The notes under the pieces are model-generated. The model was not told the origin of the DNA and made no database searches. It saw only the letters and a program-made list of their open reading frames with translations. Positions 57,115 through 64,000 of a stretch of DNA of 64,000 bases are shown piece by piece (the first letter of the stretch is position 1; each line of letters begins with the position of its first letter). The stretch covers positions 186,001-250,000 of the forward strand of contig LDYB01000014.1 of the NCBI GenBank assembly GCA_001442985.1, read 5' to 3'. Position numbers and translations under genes: made by a program. Source of the DNA: Armatimonadetes bacterium DC (GTDB lineage: Bacteria; Armatimonadota; Fimbriimonadia; Fimbriimonadales; GBS-DC).

Positions 57115-57243
57115 CCCGATGGGGCGAAGCAGCAAAGTAGCGCTCCCAGATCCACGAGGAAGCGTCTTCGGCTGGTGCGCACGGCGAATTGCCTCTCTCC
57201 TTCAGAAAGCGCGCTGAGAGCCGTAAGTTGAACGCTTTTGGGG

Positions 57244-57249
57244 TATAAT
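57244..57249 (+). promoter_or_regulatory. -10 box TATAAT of the UPF0175/DUF3368 pair
   Basis: GGGGTATAAT is followed by exactly 7 bases and the ATG at 57257, predicting a leaderless message. Confidence 0.6.
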
Positions 57250-57256
57250 CAGTGTG

Positions 57257-57541
57257 ATGGCTCTATCACTGGATGTGCAAATCCCTGAACATCTGAAGAC
57301 AACATTGGAACTGGCGGGCTATTCTCCTGAAACGCTGAGTAGGGAAGCGCGTCGCACCCTCGCTGCGTACCTGTATACGCGCAACATCCTTACCCTTGCT
57401 CAAGCCGCTGAACTGGCGGATATGCCCGTGCGGGAGTTTATCCCCTTTCTGGCAGGCATGGGGCTGCCTGTCATCAACTACCCTCCCGATGAGCTGGCTC
57501 ACGATATAGAATCGATAGAATGGCAGATACAAGAAAGGTAG
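57257..57541 (+). CDS. UPF0175-family antitoxin, 94 aa
   Basis: LDVQIPEHLKTTLELAGYSPETLSREARRTLAAYLYTRNILTLAQAAELADMPVREFIPFL is the UPF0175 pattern, an AbrB/RHH-like DNA-binding antitoxin usually paired with a PIN toxin. An in-frame GTG three bases upstream (57254) is possible, but the predicted transcript starts at the ATG. The end overlaps the toxin gene by 22 bases. Confidence 0.88.
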   Translation: MALSLDVQIPEHLKTTLELAGYSPETLSREARRTLAAYLYTRNILTLAQAAELADMPVREFIPFLAGMGLPVINYPPDELAHDIESIEWQIQER

Positions 57542-58020
57542 AGGCGGTCGCCGATACCTCGTTCCTGATTGCCCTGCAGTGGTTGGAACTCCTCGAAACC
57601 CTTGAGGCGCTCTATTCGAGGGTGCTGGTTCCCAACCGGGTCTGGGAGGAGTTTTGCGCTGGGGCAAGCGAGTACGAGATATCTGCCGTTTCATCAATTC
57701 AAGGGCTACAGCGCGCCCAAGTATCTAACGCGACCCTCGCCGTGGCAATCGAAGCCGCTGCTGGAGGGGGCGAAGCTGAGGTAATCGCCCTCGCGTTAGA
57801 GTCGGGAATCGCCCTTGTACTAATGGACGACTACAGGGGGCGTAAAGTGGCACAGCGGTTGGGACTGAAAACTCGCGGAACGCTCGGGCATCTGTTAGCG
57901 CTGAAGCGAATTGGAGCCATCCCTACGGTGAAGGACTACCTCAATACCCTGAGAGAAAGAGGTTTCTTCCTGAGCGATCAGATTATCAACGAGGTCCTAT
58001 CGCGGGCAGGCGAGCAATAG
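57520..58020 (+). CDS. DUF3368-family PIN-domain toxin, 166 aa
   Basis: A full PIN domain: VADTSFLIALQWLELLETL with the first Asp, GGGEAEVIALALESG with the second acidic site and LMDDYRGRKVAQRLGLKTRGTLG with the third and fourth. Such proteins are Mg-dependent RNases neutralised by their neighbours. With the UPF0175 gene this forms a complete toxin-antitoxin pair, unlike the truncated PIN gene at 15623. The start within the antitoxin gene (22-base overlap) implies coupled translation. Confidence 0.9.
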   Translation: MADTRKVEAVADTSFLIALQWLELLETLEALYSRVLVPNRVWEEFCAGASEYEISAVSSIQGLQRAQVSNATLAVAIEAAAGGGEAEVIALALESGIALVLMDDYRGRKVAQRLGLKTRGTLGHLLALKRIGAIPTVKDYLNTLRERGFFLSDQIINEVLSRAGEQ

Positions 58021-58116
58021 GCACGCCCTGCAGTTTTGCACCGACGCAGGGGTGGCAGCGAAAAGAGTTTGGCGCAGAAGGAACTAAACAGGGAGTCAAA
58101 GCCACTCCGCTGGGGT

Positions 58117-58122
58117 ACAATA
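58117..58122 (+). promoter_or_regulatory. -10 box TACAAT of the YjbQ-ABC unit
   Basis: GGGGTACAAT is followed by 7 bases and the ATG at 58130. Confidence 0.55.
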
Positions 58123-58129
58123 TAACGCA

Positions 58130-58546
58130 ATGGTGCATTCGTCGCGTTTCACGGTGTCCACGCGGGGTAACGATGATATGCTCGATATCACAGGGCAGGT
58201 GGAACAGGCGATTCTGGAGAGCGGCGTGCTGAACGGAATCGCAACGGTGTTTGTGGTCGGCTCCACCGCTGCCGTGACGACCATCGAGTACGAGCCGGGG
58301 CTGGCGCAGGATATGGCGCGGGTGATGGAGCGAATCGCCCCACGCGACGATTTCTACGCCCACGAAGCACGCTGGAAAGACGATAACGGACACTCCCACA
58401 TCCGTGCCTCGCTACTGGGACCCTCGCTCACCGTGCCAATCGTGAACGGACAGATGGTGATTGGCACCTGGCAACAGATTGTGCTGGTGGACTTCGACAC
58501 ACGCCCCCGCCAGCGCACGGTGCATGTGCAGATTCTGGGAGAATAA
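58130..58546 (+). CDS. YjbQ/UPF0047 family protein, 138 aa
   Basis: A compact beta-rich family seen in all domains of life, with weak thiamine-phosphate-synthase-like activity reported for E. coli YjbQ. Hallmarks are VFVVGSTAAVTTIEYEPG, and ARWKDDNGHSHIRASLLGPS with histidines that probably bind metal, ending VLVDFDTRPRQRTVHVQILG. The stop codon overlaps the start of the ABC gene by one base (TAATG). Confidence 0.9.
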   Translation: MVHSSRFTVSTRGNDDMLDITGQVEQAILESGVLNGIATVFVVGSTAAVTTIEYEPGLAQDMARVMERIAPRDDFYAHEARWKDDNGHSHIRASLLGPSLTVPIVNGQMVIGTWQQIVLVDFDTRPRQRTVHVQILGE

Positions 58547-59274
58547 TGACCCCTCTGATTGAAGTCGCTGACCTGCGGGTGCAGTTAGATGGGCGCCCCA
58601 TTCTGGAAGGGGTTCACCTCCGCCTGTTCCCGCAAGAGACCGTCGCCCTGATCGGTCCTAACGGCGCAGGGAAGACCACGCTGTTGCGCGTGCTGCTGGG
58701 GCTGGTGCCCTACCAGTCAGGACAGGTGCGGGTGCTGGGGAAGGCGCCGCATCAGCTGACCCGCGCTGACCGCGCCCAGATTGGCTATGTGCCGCAGGCG
58801 CTCCAGTTTGACCGCACGATGCCCCTGCTGGTGAGCGAGCTGCTGCGGGCGATTCTGGGCGATGCCTACCAGAAACGCGCGCGCCTGATTGCGGTGCTGG
58901 AAGCGGTGGACGCCGTACATCTGCTTGACAAGCCCGTGCGGGCGCTCTCTGGGGGCGAGATGCAACGCGTGGTGATTGCGTGCGCTTTAGCGCAGGAGCC
59001 GAAACTGTTGCTGCTGGACGAGCCTGCCACGGGGATTGATGTGGGCACGCGCCTCCATTTTTACGACCTCGTGGAACACCTGCGCACGGAGCGTCAGGTG
59101 GGCACGCTGATCGTCTCGCACGATTTGAGCATCGTGAGCCGCTACGCCACGCGCGTGGTCTGCATCCACCACAGACTGGTGTGCGAAGGAACCCCTGCAG
59201 AAGTTTTGCAGATGCCCCTCTTAGAGGAGGTCTACGGGCACGCGGTGGGGGTCTATCACCACCATGAGCATTAA
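58546..59274 (+). CDS. Metal ABC transporter ATP-binding protein (ZnuC type), 242 aa
   Basis: ATPase with Walker [12 protein letters not shown], signature ALSGGEMQRVVIACAL, Walker B LLLDEPATGIDVG and switch VSHDLSIVSRYA. YVPQALQFDRTMPLLVSELL is typical for zinc/manganese importers. It lacks its own permease nearby; the matching permease gene is at 18524. The gene order YjbQ-ABC ATPase suggests only shared transcription. It overlaps the convergent queC by 4 bases. Confidence 0.88.
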   Translation: MTPLIEVADLRVQLDGRPILEGVHLRLFPQETVALIGPNGAGKTTLLRVLLGLVPYQSGQVRVLGKAPHQLTRADRAQIGYVPQALQFDRTMPLLVSELLRAILGDAYQKRARLIAVLEAVDAVHLLDKPVRALSGGEMQRVVIACALAQEPKLLLLDEPATGIDVGTRLHFYDLVEHLRTERQVGTLIVSHDLSIVSRYATRVVCIHHRLVCEGTPAEVLQMPLLEEVYGHAVGVYHHHEH

Positions 59275-59996
59275 GATTGGGGCGAGCTGATTGTAGAGCG
59301 TGCGCGCACTATCAGCGGGTCTTCGATGCCTGCTTCCTCAAAGCCCCTGGCGCGCAGACGACAGGCAGGACACTGCCCACATGGGGGGAACCGACCTTCA
59401 TAGCAGGTGTGCGAGTAGGCTAACGCCTCCAGCGCGCCCACTTCTATTGCTAACTTCACGCTCTCGGCTTTGGTGAGGAACATCAGCGGAGTGTGAATCG
59501 TGATGTCCCACTCCATGCCCAGCCGGATGGCTTGCTCCAGCGCGTCGATGGTGGCGCGGCGGCAGTCGGGATAGCCCGAATAGTCGGTCTGGCACATGCC
59601 ACCCACCAGATGGTGGCATTCCAGCTGATACGCCCATGCGGCTGCCAGCACCAGAAAGAGCAGGTTGCGCCCGGGCACGAAGGTGTTGGGCAGGTTGCCC
59701 CGCCCGCCCGTCTCCTGAATCGGGATGTCGCTCAGTAGCGCCGAGCCGCCCAGCTGTTCCAGCTCGCAAACGCGCAAAATCAAGTGATGCGCCACCCCCG
59801 CCATCTGCGCCACCGTGCGTGCGGCGTCCAGCTCAATTCGGTGTCGCTGCCCGTAGTCAAAGGTGAGCGCGTAGACTTTCTCAAAATGCCGTTTCGCCCA
59901 GTAGAGGCAGGTCGTGCTATCCTGCCCGCCCGAAAGCAGCACGACTGCCGAGGGCGCTCTCTGCTGGCTTGCGGAGAGTTCCATTGATTGCGTCAT
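59271..59996 (-). CDS. queC: 7-cyano-7-deazaguanine synthase
   Basis: QueC converts carboxydeazaguanine to preQ0 for queuosine tRNA modification. The PP-loop ATPase motif is LLSGGQDSTTCLYWA. The zinc site cysteines are in YSHTCYEGRFPPCGQCPACRLR. FVPGRNLLFLVLAAAWAY and VGGMCQTDYSGYPDCR are conserved. The ATG at 59996 lies 9 bases after a TACACT box; a further in-frame ATG (59984) is possible. Other queuosine genes are not in the window. Confidence 0.96.
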   Translation of the reverse strand: MTQSMELSASQQRAPSAVVLLSGGQDSTTCLYWAKRHFEKVYALTFDYGQRHRIELDAARTVAQMAGVAHHLILRVCELEQLGGSALLSDIPIQETGGRGNLPNTFVPGRNLLFLVLAAAWAYQLECHHLVGGMCQTDYSGYPDCRRATIDALEQAIRLGMEWDITIHTPLMFLTKAESVKLAIEVGALEALAYSHTCYEGRFPPCGQCPACRLRARGFEEAGIEDPLIVRARSTISSPQS

Positions 59997-60005
59997 CCCT
60001 GTAAG

Positions 60006-60011
60006 AGTGTA
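60006..60011 (-). promoter_or_regulatory. -10 box TACACT for queC
   Basis: CAGGTACACT on the minus strand lies 9 bases before the queC ATG. Confidence 0.45.
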
Positions 60012-60110
60012 CCTGATTTGAATAGCCCGCGCCTCGTGTATTTGGGTTTGGGCACGGCGCCCCGCGACGATTCTTTGCAGTGGCTCGGCACTTGTTTCTG
60101 CAAAATCGGG

Positions 60111-60116
60111 TATAAT
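60111..60116 (+). promoter_or_regulatory. -10 box TATAAT for the nuclease-like gene
   Basis: CGGGTATAAT is followed by a short leader with AGGAGG and the GTG at 60141. Confidence 0.55.
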
Positions 60117-60140
60117 AAGCACAGGAGGCACAACGGATCG

Positions 60141-60503
60141 GTGCGAAGTCGCAAGGCGACGGTGGCGTTCGTGCATCCCAGCGAGGAGGCGTTCGCACGC
60201 CTGCTGGATTACTATAAAATCCGCTGGGAGTATGAACCGCGCACCTTTGTGCTTCAGACCGACGAGAACGGCAACCCCAAGGAGTCGTTCACGCCCGACT
60301 TCTATCTCCCCGACTATGATCTCTATATTGAGCTGACCGTGCGTCGCGCGAACATCAATCGGCGCAAGCGACGCAAGATTGCGATGTTGCGTGCGCTCTA
60401 CCCCAACATCCAGATACGGCTGATGAGCGCCCGCGATTTCGAGCGGCTCATGCTCAAGTACGGGCTGGAGCGCCCGAAAGTCGGGAACGACTCCGGGCGT
60501 TAA
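60141..60503 (+). CDS. PD-(D/E)XK-like small protein, 120 aa
   Basis: VHPSEEAFARLLDYYKIRWEY, then ESFTPDFYLPDYDLYIELTV has the pattern E..FA..L......W.YEP plus F.PDFYLP....YIE of a PD-(D/E)XK nuclease-type fold; the usual ExK lysine is replaced (ELT). I recall similar short proteins next to purine-salvage genes but no function is settled. The GTG at 60141 (MRSRKATVAF) is preferred because promoter and AGGAGG lie just before it. It overlaps the convergent sepF by 4 bases. Confidence 0.65.
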   Translation: MRSRKATVAFVHPSEEAFARLLDYYKIRWEYEPRTFVLQTDENGNPKESFTPDFYLPDYDLYIELTVRRANINRRKRRKIAMLRALYPNIQIRLMSARDFERLMLKYGLERPKVGNDSGR

Positions 60504-60931
60504 TCGTCGGTTCGGGAGCGCGGTATCGCGGTCGGCGCGTCGATAATCGCTTGAGGCGGCGCGTAGACGAACACATGCTCGCTCACTTTCTCCACGCTGC
60601 CCTCAATCGCGTAGACCACGCCGTTCAGAAAGTCAACAATCCGCTCGCGCACGCCCTGCGGCGCTGAAGCGAGGTTCAGAATCTGCTGAATCCCCTCTTT
60701 CAAGCCGTCCGCTGCGAGTCGCGCGTCCTCAAGGCTCTGCACCTCGCGCCGAATCGCGATGTGATACGCATGGAACCGTCGATAGCGCACGGTCGTATCC
60801 GTGCGGGGTGCAGGGGTGGGGTCGTCCTCGTCTTCTTCGGCGCCTGCGGAGACCCAGCCTTTGAGCCGTGCCCACAGCGAGGGGCGAGCCTGCTCGTAGC
60901 CTTCGTCCTCGTACGGGTAGTGATGTTTCAT
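60500..60931 (-). CDS. sepF: Cell division protein SepF
   Basis: SepF binds FtsZ and tethers it to the membrane. MKHHYPYEDEGYEQARPSLWARLKGWV offers an amphipathic N-terminal helix; the core is ADGLKEGIQQILNLASAPQGVRERIVDFLNGVVYAIEGSVEKVSEHVFVYAP. The 143 residues fit the family. It lies 2 bases after the PLP-protein gene, the order found in many bacteria (yggS-sepF). The ATG at 60931 has GGAGG upstream. Confidence 0.93.
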   Translation of the reverse strand: MKHHYPYEDEGYEQARPSLWARLKGWVSAGAEEDEDDPTPAPRTDTTVRYRRFHAYHIAIRREVQSLEDARLAADGLKEGIQQILNLASAPQGVRERIVDFLNGVVYAIEGSVEKVSEHVFVYAPPQAIIDAPTAIPRSRTDD

Positions 60932-60933
60932 GG

Positions 60934-61629
60934 TCAACCTCCCTGTTCGTGGCGTTCTCCAAACAGCGCCGTGCCGATTCGGAGCATGGTCGCGCCCTCC
61001 TGAATAGCAATCTCGAAGTCGTGGCTCATGCCCATCGAGAGCCACAGGCGGTTTGCTTCAGGCAGTTGCTCGAATAGCGCTCGCAGGGTTTGAAACGCCC
61101 GGCGGATGGGCGCTTCCTGCTCGGTGTAGGGCGCCAGCCCCATTAGCCCCTGCAGAGCGATATTCGGCATCTGAAGCGCCTGTTCCACCAGCGCAGGCGT
61201 CTGCGCTACAGGCGCTCCCGCCCGCGTCGGTCCCTCGGAAAGGCGCACTTCAATCAGCACGGGCTGCACAATCCCCAATTTCAACGCGCGTTGTTGAATC
61301 TCCTGCAACAATTCCGCGCGATCCACGCTCTGAATCAGCGCAAAACGCCCCACCACATACTTCACCTTGTTGGTCTGCAGGTGCCCGATAAAATGCCAGC
61401 GGATATCATCGGGCAGAAGGGGGATTTTTTCGCGGGCTTCCTGCCAGTAGTTTTCGCCGAAATCGCGGATGCCCAGAGCGTAAGCGTGCTGTATGCGCTC
61501 TGGGGGCACGCCTTTGGACACGGCGACGATTCGCAGACTCTGGGGGTCGCGTCCCGACTGGGCGCAGGCGCGGGCGATGCGCTCCTGCAGGGCGTGCCAG
61601 CGTTCAGAGAGCGGATTCGCGTTCGCCAT
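60934..61629 (-). CDS. PLP homeostasis protein (YggS/PLPBP family), 231 aa
   Basis: Single-domain alanine-racemase-like barrel that binds pyridoxal phosphate without known catalysis. The PLP lysine is in IVAVSKG; FGENYWQEAREKI, WHFIGHLQTNK and LSMGMSHDFEIAIQEGATMLRIGTALFG are conserved. The start at 61629 (MANANPLSERW) overlaps the phoU end by 26 bases. Its neighbours phoU and sepF lie on the same strand. Confidence 0.94.
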   Translation of the reverse strand: MANANPLSERWHALQERIARACAQSGRDPQSLRIVAVSKGVPPERIQHAYALGIRDFGENYWQEAREKIPLLPDDIRWHFIGHLQTNKVKYVVGRFALIQSVDRAELLQEIQQRALKLGIVQPVLIEVRLSEGPTRAGAPVAQTPALVEQALQMPNIALQGLMGLAPYTEQEAPIRRAFQTLRALFEQLPEANRLWLSMGMSHDFEIAIQEGATMLRIGTALFGERHEQGG

Positions 61630-62350
61630 GCTCCTGTTCGCTGGCGTGCTGGGCAGCCTCCGCGTACGCCTCGTCCAGCGTGCCACTCTTGTGGCGTTTC
61701 ACCAGATGCTCCAGTCTGCCCGTCTCCATAAACCACACGCGCTCCGCAATGTTCGTTACATGGTCCGCAATCCGTTCCAGATAGTGCGCAATCAGCAGCA
61801 GCCACGAGGCGGGCACCACCTGTTCGGGATGCTGACGCATAATCTCCTGCAGTTGCGAACGAATCTGGCGGTACACGGCGTCGGCGTTATCGTCGTTTTC
61901 GCACACCTGCAACGCCAGTTGCAAATCGCGCTTCACGAAGGCTTCAATCGCGTCCAGAAGCATGCGCCGCGCAACATTCGAAAGACGCGGGATGTCCACC
62001 TCTGGCGGTTCGTGGTGGTCCTGATAAATCTTGCGTACCGCTTTGGCGATGTCTACAGCGTAGTCGCCGATGCGTTCGATGTCGGTAATCATCTTCATTA
62101 CAGTGCCGATAATGCGCAGGTCGCGCCCTGCGGGCTGCTGGAGTGCAATCATGCGCAGGCAGTGGGCTTCGATATCGACATCCATTTCGTCGACTTCATC
62201 ATCGCGTTTGATGACCTGCTCGGCGCGCGCCATGTCGCGCCGCTGGAGCGCCTCGACGGCGTCCGCGACCATCGATTCCACGATGCTCGCCATCGCCAGC
62301 ACTTTAGTTTCCAGTGCGTTCAGTTCCGCATCGAAGGCTTGGCGGGTCAT
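61604..62350 (-). CDS. phoU: Phosphate signalling protein PhoU, 248 aa
   Basis: Two tandem three-helix PhoU domains each with an acidic metal motif: KRDDEVDEMDVDIEAHCLRMI, with IERIGDYAVDIAK, in the first; and CENDDNADAVYRQI, with LERIADHVTNIAE, in the second. PhoU restrains the Pst system and PhoR, but pst genes are not in the window. A TATAAT box, formed partly by the hutI stop codon, lies exactly 7 bases before the ATG and predicts a leaderless message. Confidence 0.95.
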   Translation of the reverse strand: MTRQAFDAELNALETKVLAMASIVESMVADAVEALQRRDMARAEQVIKRDDEVDEMDVDIEAHCLRMIALQQPAGRDLRIIGTVMKMITDIERIGDYAVDIAKAVRKIYQDHHEPPEVDIPRLSNVARRMLLDAIEAFVKRDLQLALQVCENDDNADAVYRQIRSQLQEIMRQHPEQVVPASWLLLIAHYLERIADHVTNIAERVWFMETGRLEHLVKRHKSGTLDEAYAEAAQHASEQEHGERESAL

Positions 62351-62357
62351 GCTGGCT

Positions 62358-62363
62358 ATTATA
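62358..62363 (-). promoter_or_regulatory. -10 box TATAAT for phoU, built on the hutI stop codon
   Basis: The hutI gene ends GTA TAA; the next base T completes TATAAT. Seven bases then separate it from the phoU ATG at 62350. Confidence 0.65.
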
Positions 62364-63585
62364 CCTGCTCGATCAAAACGCCCTCGCACCAGACAGAATG
62401 GACAGGGTTCGCACCGAGGGTGTAGGATAAATCGCGCCAGTCGGCGCTTTGTAACACCAGAAAGTCGGCGCGGGCGTTGGGGATTAACGCCCCCCGGTCG
62501 GTCAGCCCGATTGCCGCGGCGGCGTTCACGGTGCTGGCAATCAGCGCTTCGGCAGGGGTCAGGCGATGCAGGCGGGTCGCCAGCGCCATCGCCTGTTGAA
62601 TCGAAAAGAGCGGGCTGGAGCCGGGGTTGAGGTCGGTTCCGATCGCAACCGCTCCCCCTGCCTCTATCAGCGCCCGTGCTGGAGCAGGAGACAGCCCCAG
62701 GTGGAGGTTCACTCCGGGCAGGATCACCCCGATGGTCTGGCTTCGGGCTAAGGCGCGAATTTGTGCTTCGCCTGAGGCTTCCAGATGGTCTACCGAGAGC
62801 GCGCCCAGCCGCACGCCCAGCTCCACCCCACCCAGCGCGTGAAATTGATCGGCGTGCAGTTTGATTGCCAGCCCGTGCTGGCGCGCGCTCCCCAGAATCT
62901 GTTCTGCTTCCTGCACGGTGAACGCCTCGCGCTCTACAAACACATCCACTGCCTCTGCCAGCCCCTGCTGGGCGACTTCGGGGATGAGCTGGCGGCAAAC
63001 CGTGTGCAGATACGCCTCCCGCCCTGTGCGAGGGGGCACATGAATTAGCAGAGTCGGCTTCAGCGTAATGGGGTGGAGGCGCACCTGCAGCTGCGGGATG
63101 GCTTTCAGCATCTTGAGTTCCGCTTCAGGGGTCAGCCCGTAGCCCGATTTGACCTCTATTGTGGTCGCACCGGAACGGATCAGGCACTTCAGGCGGGGCA
63201 GCGCGAGAGCGACGAGTTCCTCAAGGCTGGCTTGCGCGGTGTGGTGGATGGTGTGATAAATTCCGCCGCCCCGCGCGAGAATCTGCTCGTAGGTGGCTCC
63301 CTGCAGGCGCGCCTCAAAATCGTCCAGTCGGTCGCCTGCCCACACAGCATGGGTGTGGGGGTCGGTCAGGGCAGGCACGACAGCGCGCCCGCCAAGGTCT
63401 ATCACTTCGTCCGCCGTGCCCCCCCACTCCGTGCGCGCACCCACCCAGGCGATGTGCCCGTCCTGAACCGCGATTGCCGCATCGGGGATAACCTGAACCT
63501 GCCGATGTTCCACGCCCCGATGCGCCCCCAGTCGCGTGGGGGTAACCAGTTGCGCGATATTCACAAAAAGCCGAGCCGCGTGCAT
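62359..63585 (-). CDS. hutI: Imidazolonepropionase
   Basis: HutI hydrolyses imidazolone propionate in histidine degradation. An amidohydrolase barrel with the metal pair in DPHTHAVWAGDR, then TTIEVKSGYGLTPEAELKML, KLHADQFHALGGVELG, LPGVNLHLG and GTDLNPGSSP are all present in 408 residues. The ATG at 63585 (MHAARLFVNI) sits after a TATACT box; an in-frame ATG (63612) lies beyond it. No other hut gene is adjacent. Confidence 0.95.
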   Translation of the reverse strand: MHAARLFVNIAQLVTPTRLGAHRGVEHRQVQVIPDAAIAVQDGHIAWVGARTEWGGTADEVIDLGGRAVVPALTDPHTHAVWAGDRLDDFEARLQGATYEQILARGGGIYHTIHHTAQASLEELVALALPRLKCLIRSGATTIEVKSGYGLTPEAELKMLKAIPQLQVRLHPITLKPTLLIHVPPRTGREAYLHTVCRQLIPEVAQQGLAEAVDVFVEREAFTVQEAEQILGSARQHGLAIKLHADQFHALGGVELGVRLGALSVDHLEASGEAQIRALARSQTIGVILPGVNLHLGLSPAPARALIEAGGAVAIGTDLNPGSSPLFSIQQAMALATRLHRLTPAEALIASTVNAAAAIGLTDRGALIPNARADFLVLQSADWRDLSYTLGANPVHSVWCEGVLIEQV

Positions 63586-63598
63586 CGTGCCCGGCGAA

Positions 63599-63604
63599 AG
63601 TATA
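63599..63604 (-). promoter_or_regulatory. -10 box TATACT for hutI
   Basis: GCGGTATACT on the minus strand lies 13 bases before the hutI ATG. Confidence 0.45.
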
Positions 63605-63610
63605 CCGCGC

Positions 63611-63640
63611 AAAAGGGGCAGGAGCCAGTGCCCCTGCCCC
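63611..63640 (-). terminator. Terminator of the PEP-CTERM gene
   Basis: On the minus strand GGGGCAGGGGCACTGGCTCC and CCCTTTT form a GC-rich stem (GGGGCAGG pairing CCTGCCCC) followed by TTTT. It lies 25 bases beyond the stop at 63665. Confidence 0.75.
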
Positions 63641-63664
63641 AGAATGGCGCGTTTCGGTGTGCGT

Positions 63665-64000
63665 TTACCGCTTGCGGCGGCGCAGGGCGAGCAGGCTCAC
63701 CAAGCCCGTGCCGAGCGCAAGCATGCTCGCCGGTTCGGGCACGACCTCGTAGATGTCGAGGCGGTCGCCATAAGCCGCCGCTCCTGTGCCGCCCTTGACC
63801 ACGAAGATATAGAACTTGCCGTCGGCGAAGCCCCAGCTGGCGTTCAGGAAGGTGTTGTCGAAGGCGACCTCGTTGTAGCCCTCTTCACCTGTGTCTTCGG
63901 AGCCGGTCAGCTCGCCGACCACGGTGCCATCGGGCTGGATGATGAACACCTTGTTCTGCCCCGACACGCGCTGGTTATACAGCACGAGATCCGACAGATG
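63665..64000 (-). CDS. PEP-CTERM-sorted secreted protein (5' part off the right edge)
   Basis: The last about 111 residues are present; the frame stays open to the edge of the window. The C-terminus VPEPASMLALGTGLVSLLALRRRKR is a PEP-CTERM sorting signal: VPEP, a transmembrane helix and a basic tail, processed by an exosortase. The preceding part (DGKFYIFVVKGGTG and so on) looks like beta-sheet surface protein. It is evidence for an exosortase system in this organism. Confidence 0.88.
   Translation of the reverse strand, partial: HLSDLVLYNQRVSGQNKVFIIQPDGTVVGELTGSEDTGEEGYNEVAFDNTFLNASWGFADGKFYIFVVKGGTGAAAYGDRLDIYEVVPEPASMLALGTGLVSLLALRRRKR

Noticed and set aside
61604-62998. 464-codon frame extending phoU upstream
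   Set aside because: The extension is antisense-phase sequence inside hutI; PhoU begins at MTRQAFDAELN after a -10 box.

Overview
The window reads like a chromosome segment of a GC-rich, probably thermophilic, diderm, aerobic and motile bacterium. Evidence: a ba3-type cytochrome oxidase with its tiny subunit IIa, flagellin and CheA, LptB (outer membrane), SepF division protein, a PEP-CTERM protein, secreted proteins ending in paired EF-hand (dockerin-like) repeats, pseudopilin-like proteins and many Gfo/Idh-, PHP- and sugar-type enzymes. This mix suggests Armatimonadota or a similar deep lineage; that placement is inference, as no 16S rRNA gene is present.

Layout. 1-1950: a left-edge dehydrogenase-like gene, a hypothetical gene, a palindromic interspersed repeat and a three-repeat CRISPR array without cas genes. 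1950-14820: ABC-exporter-like membrane protein, gpsA, saccharopine-dehydrogenase-like enzyme, flagellin, a REC-PilZ regulator, PQQ sugar dehydrogenase, a pseudopilin, sucC, a divergent HhH-GPD-like DNA glycosylase and an aldehyde dehydrogenase. 14820-16743: a duplicated block of two Uma2 nuclease genes with an antitoxin/PIN pair and its relic. 16765-28700: miaB, VanZ, a metal ABC permease, the ba3 oxidase operon with SCO, an M14 peptidase, Gfo/Idh oxidoreductase, thiolase, ZIP transporter and a GlcNAc-kinase-like protein. 28720-33075: cheA, a STAS protein, lptB, tatD and five tRNA genes (His, Lys, Pro, Arg, Ser). 33370-34576: four small genes with a phage head-tail flavour. 34680-42130: rpmB-murB, the ribosome-rescue factor NFACT, fucose isomerase, a TdeIII-like restriction-modification system and a 30-residue membrane peptide. 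42134-51414: large secreted proteins, three with matching EF-hand C-termini. 51461-64000: tdk, psd, atpC-atpD, tsf-rpsB, a UPF0175/DUF3368 toxin-antitoxin pair, YjbQ, a metal ABC ATPase, queC, a PD-(D/E)XK-like protein, sepF, a PLP-homeostasis protein, phoU, hutI and a PEP-CTERM protein running off the right edge.

A theme runs through the whole window. Most transcription units start from a GG(G)TA(T/C)A(A/C)T-like -10 box. In eight cases exactly seven bases separate this hexamer from the start codon and no Shine-Dalgarno sequence is visible, which predicts leaderless mRNAs. In three places the TAA stop codon of one gene is itself part of the TATAAT box of the next. Genes are packed tightly, with many ATGA overlaps and convergent 3' overlaps.
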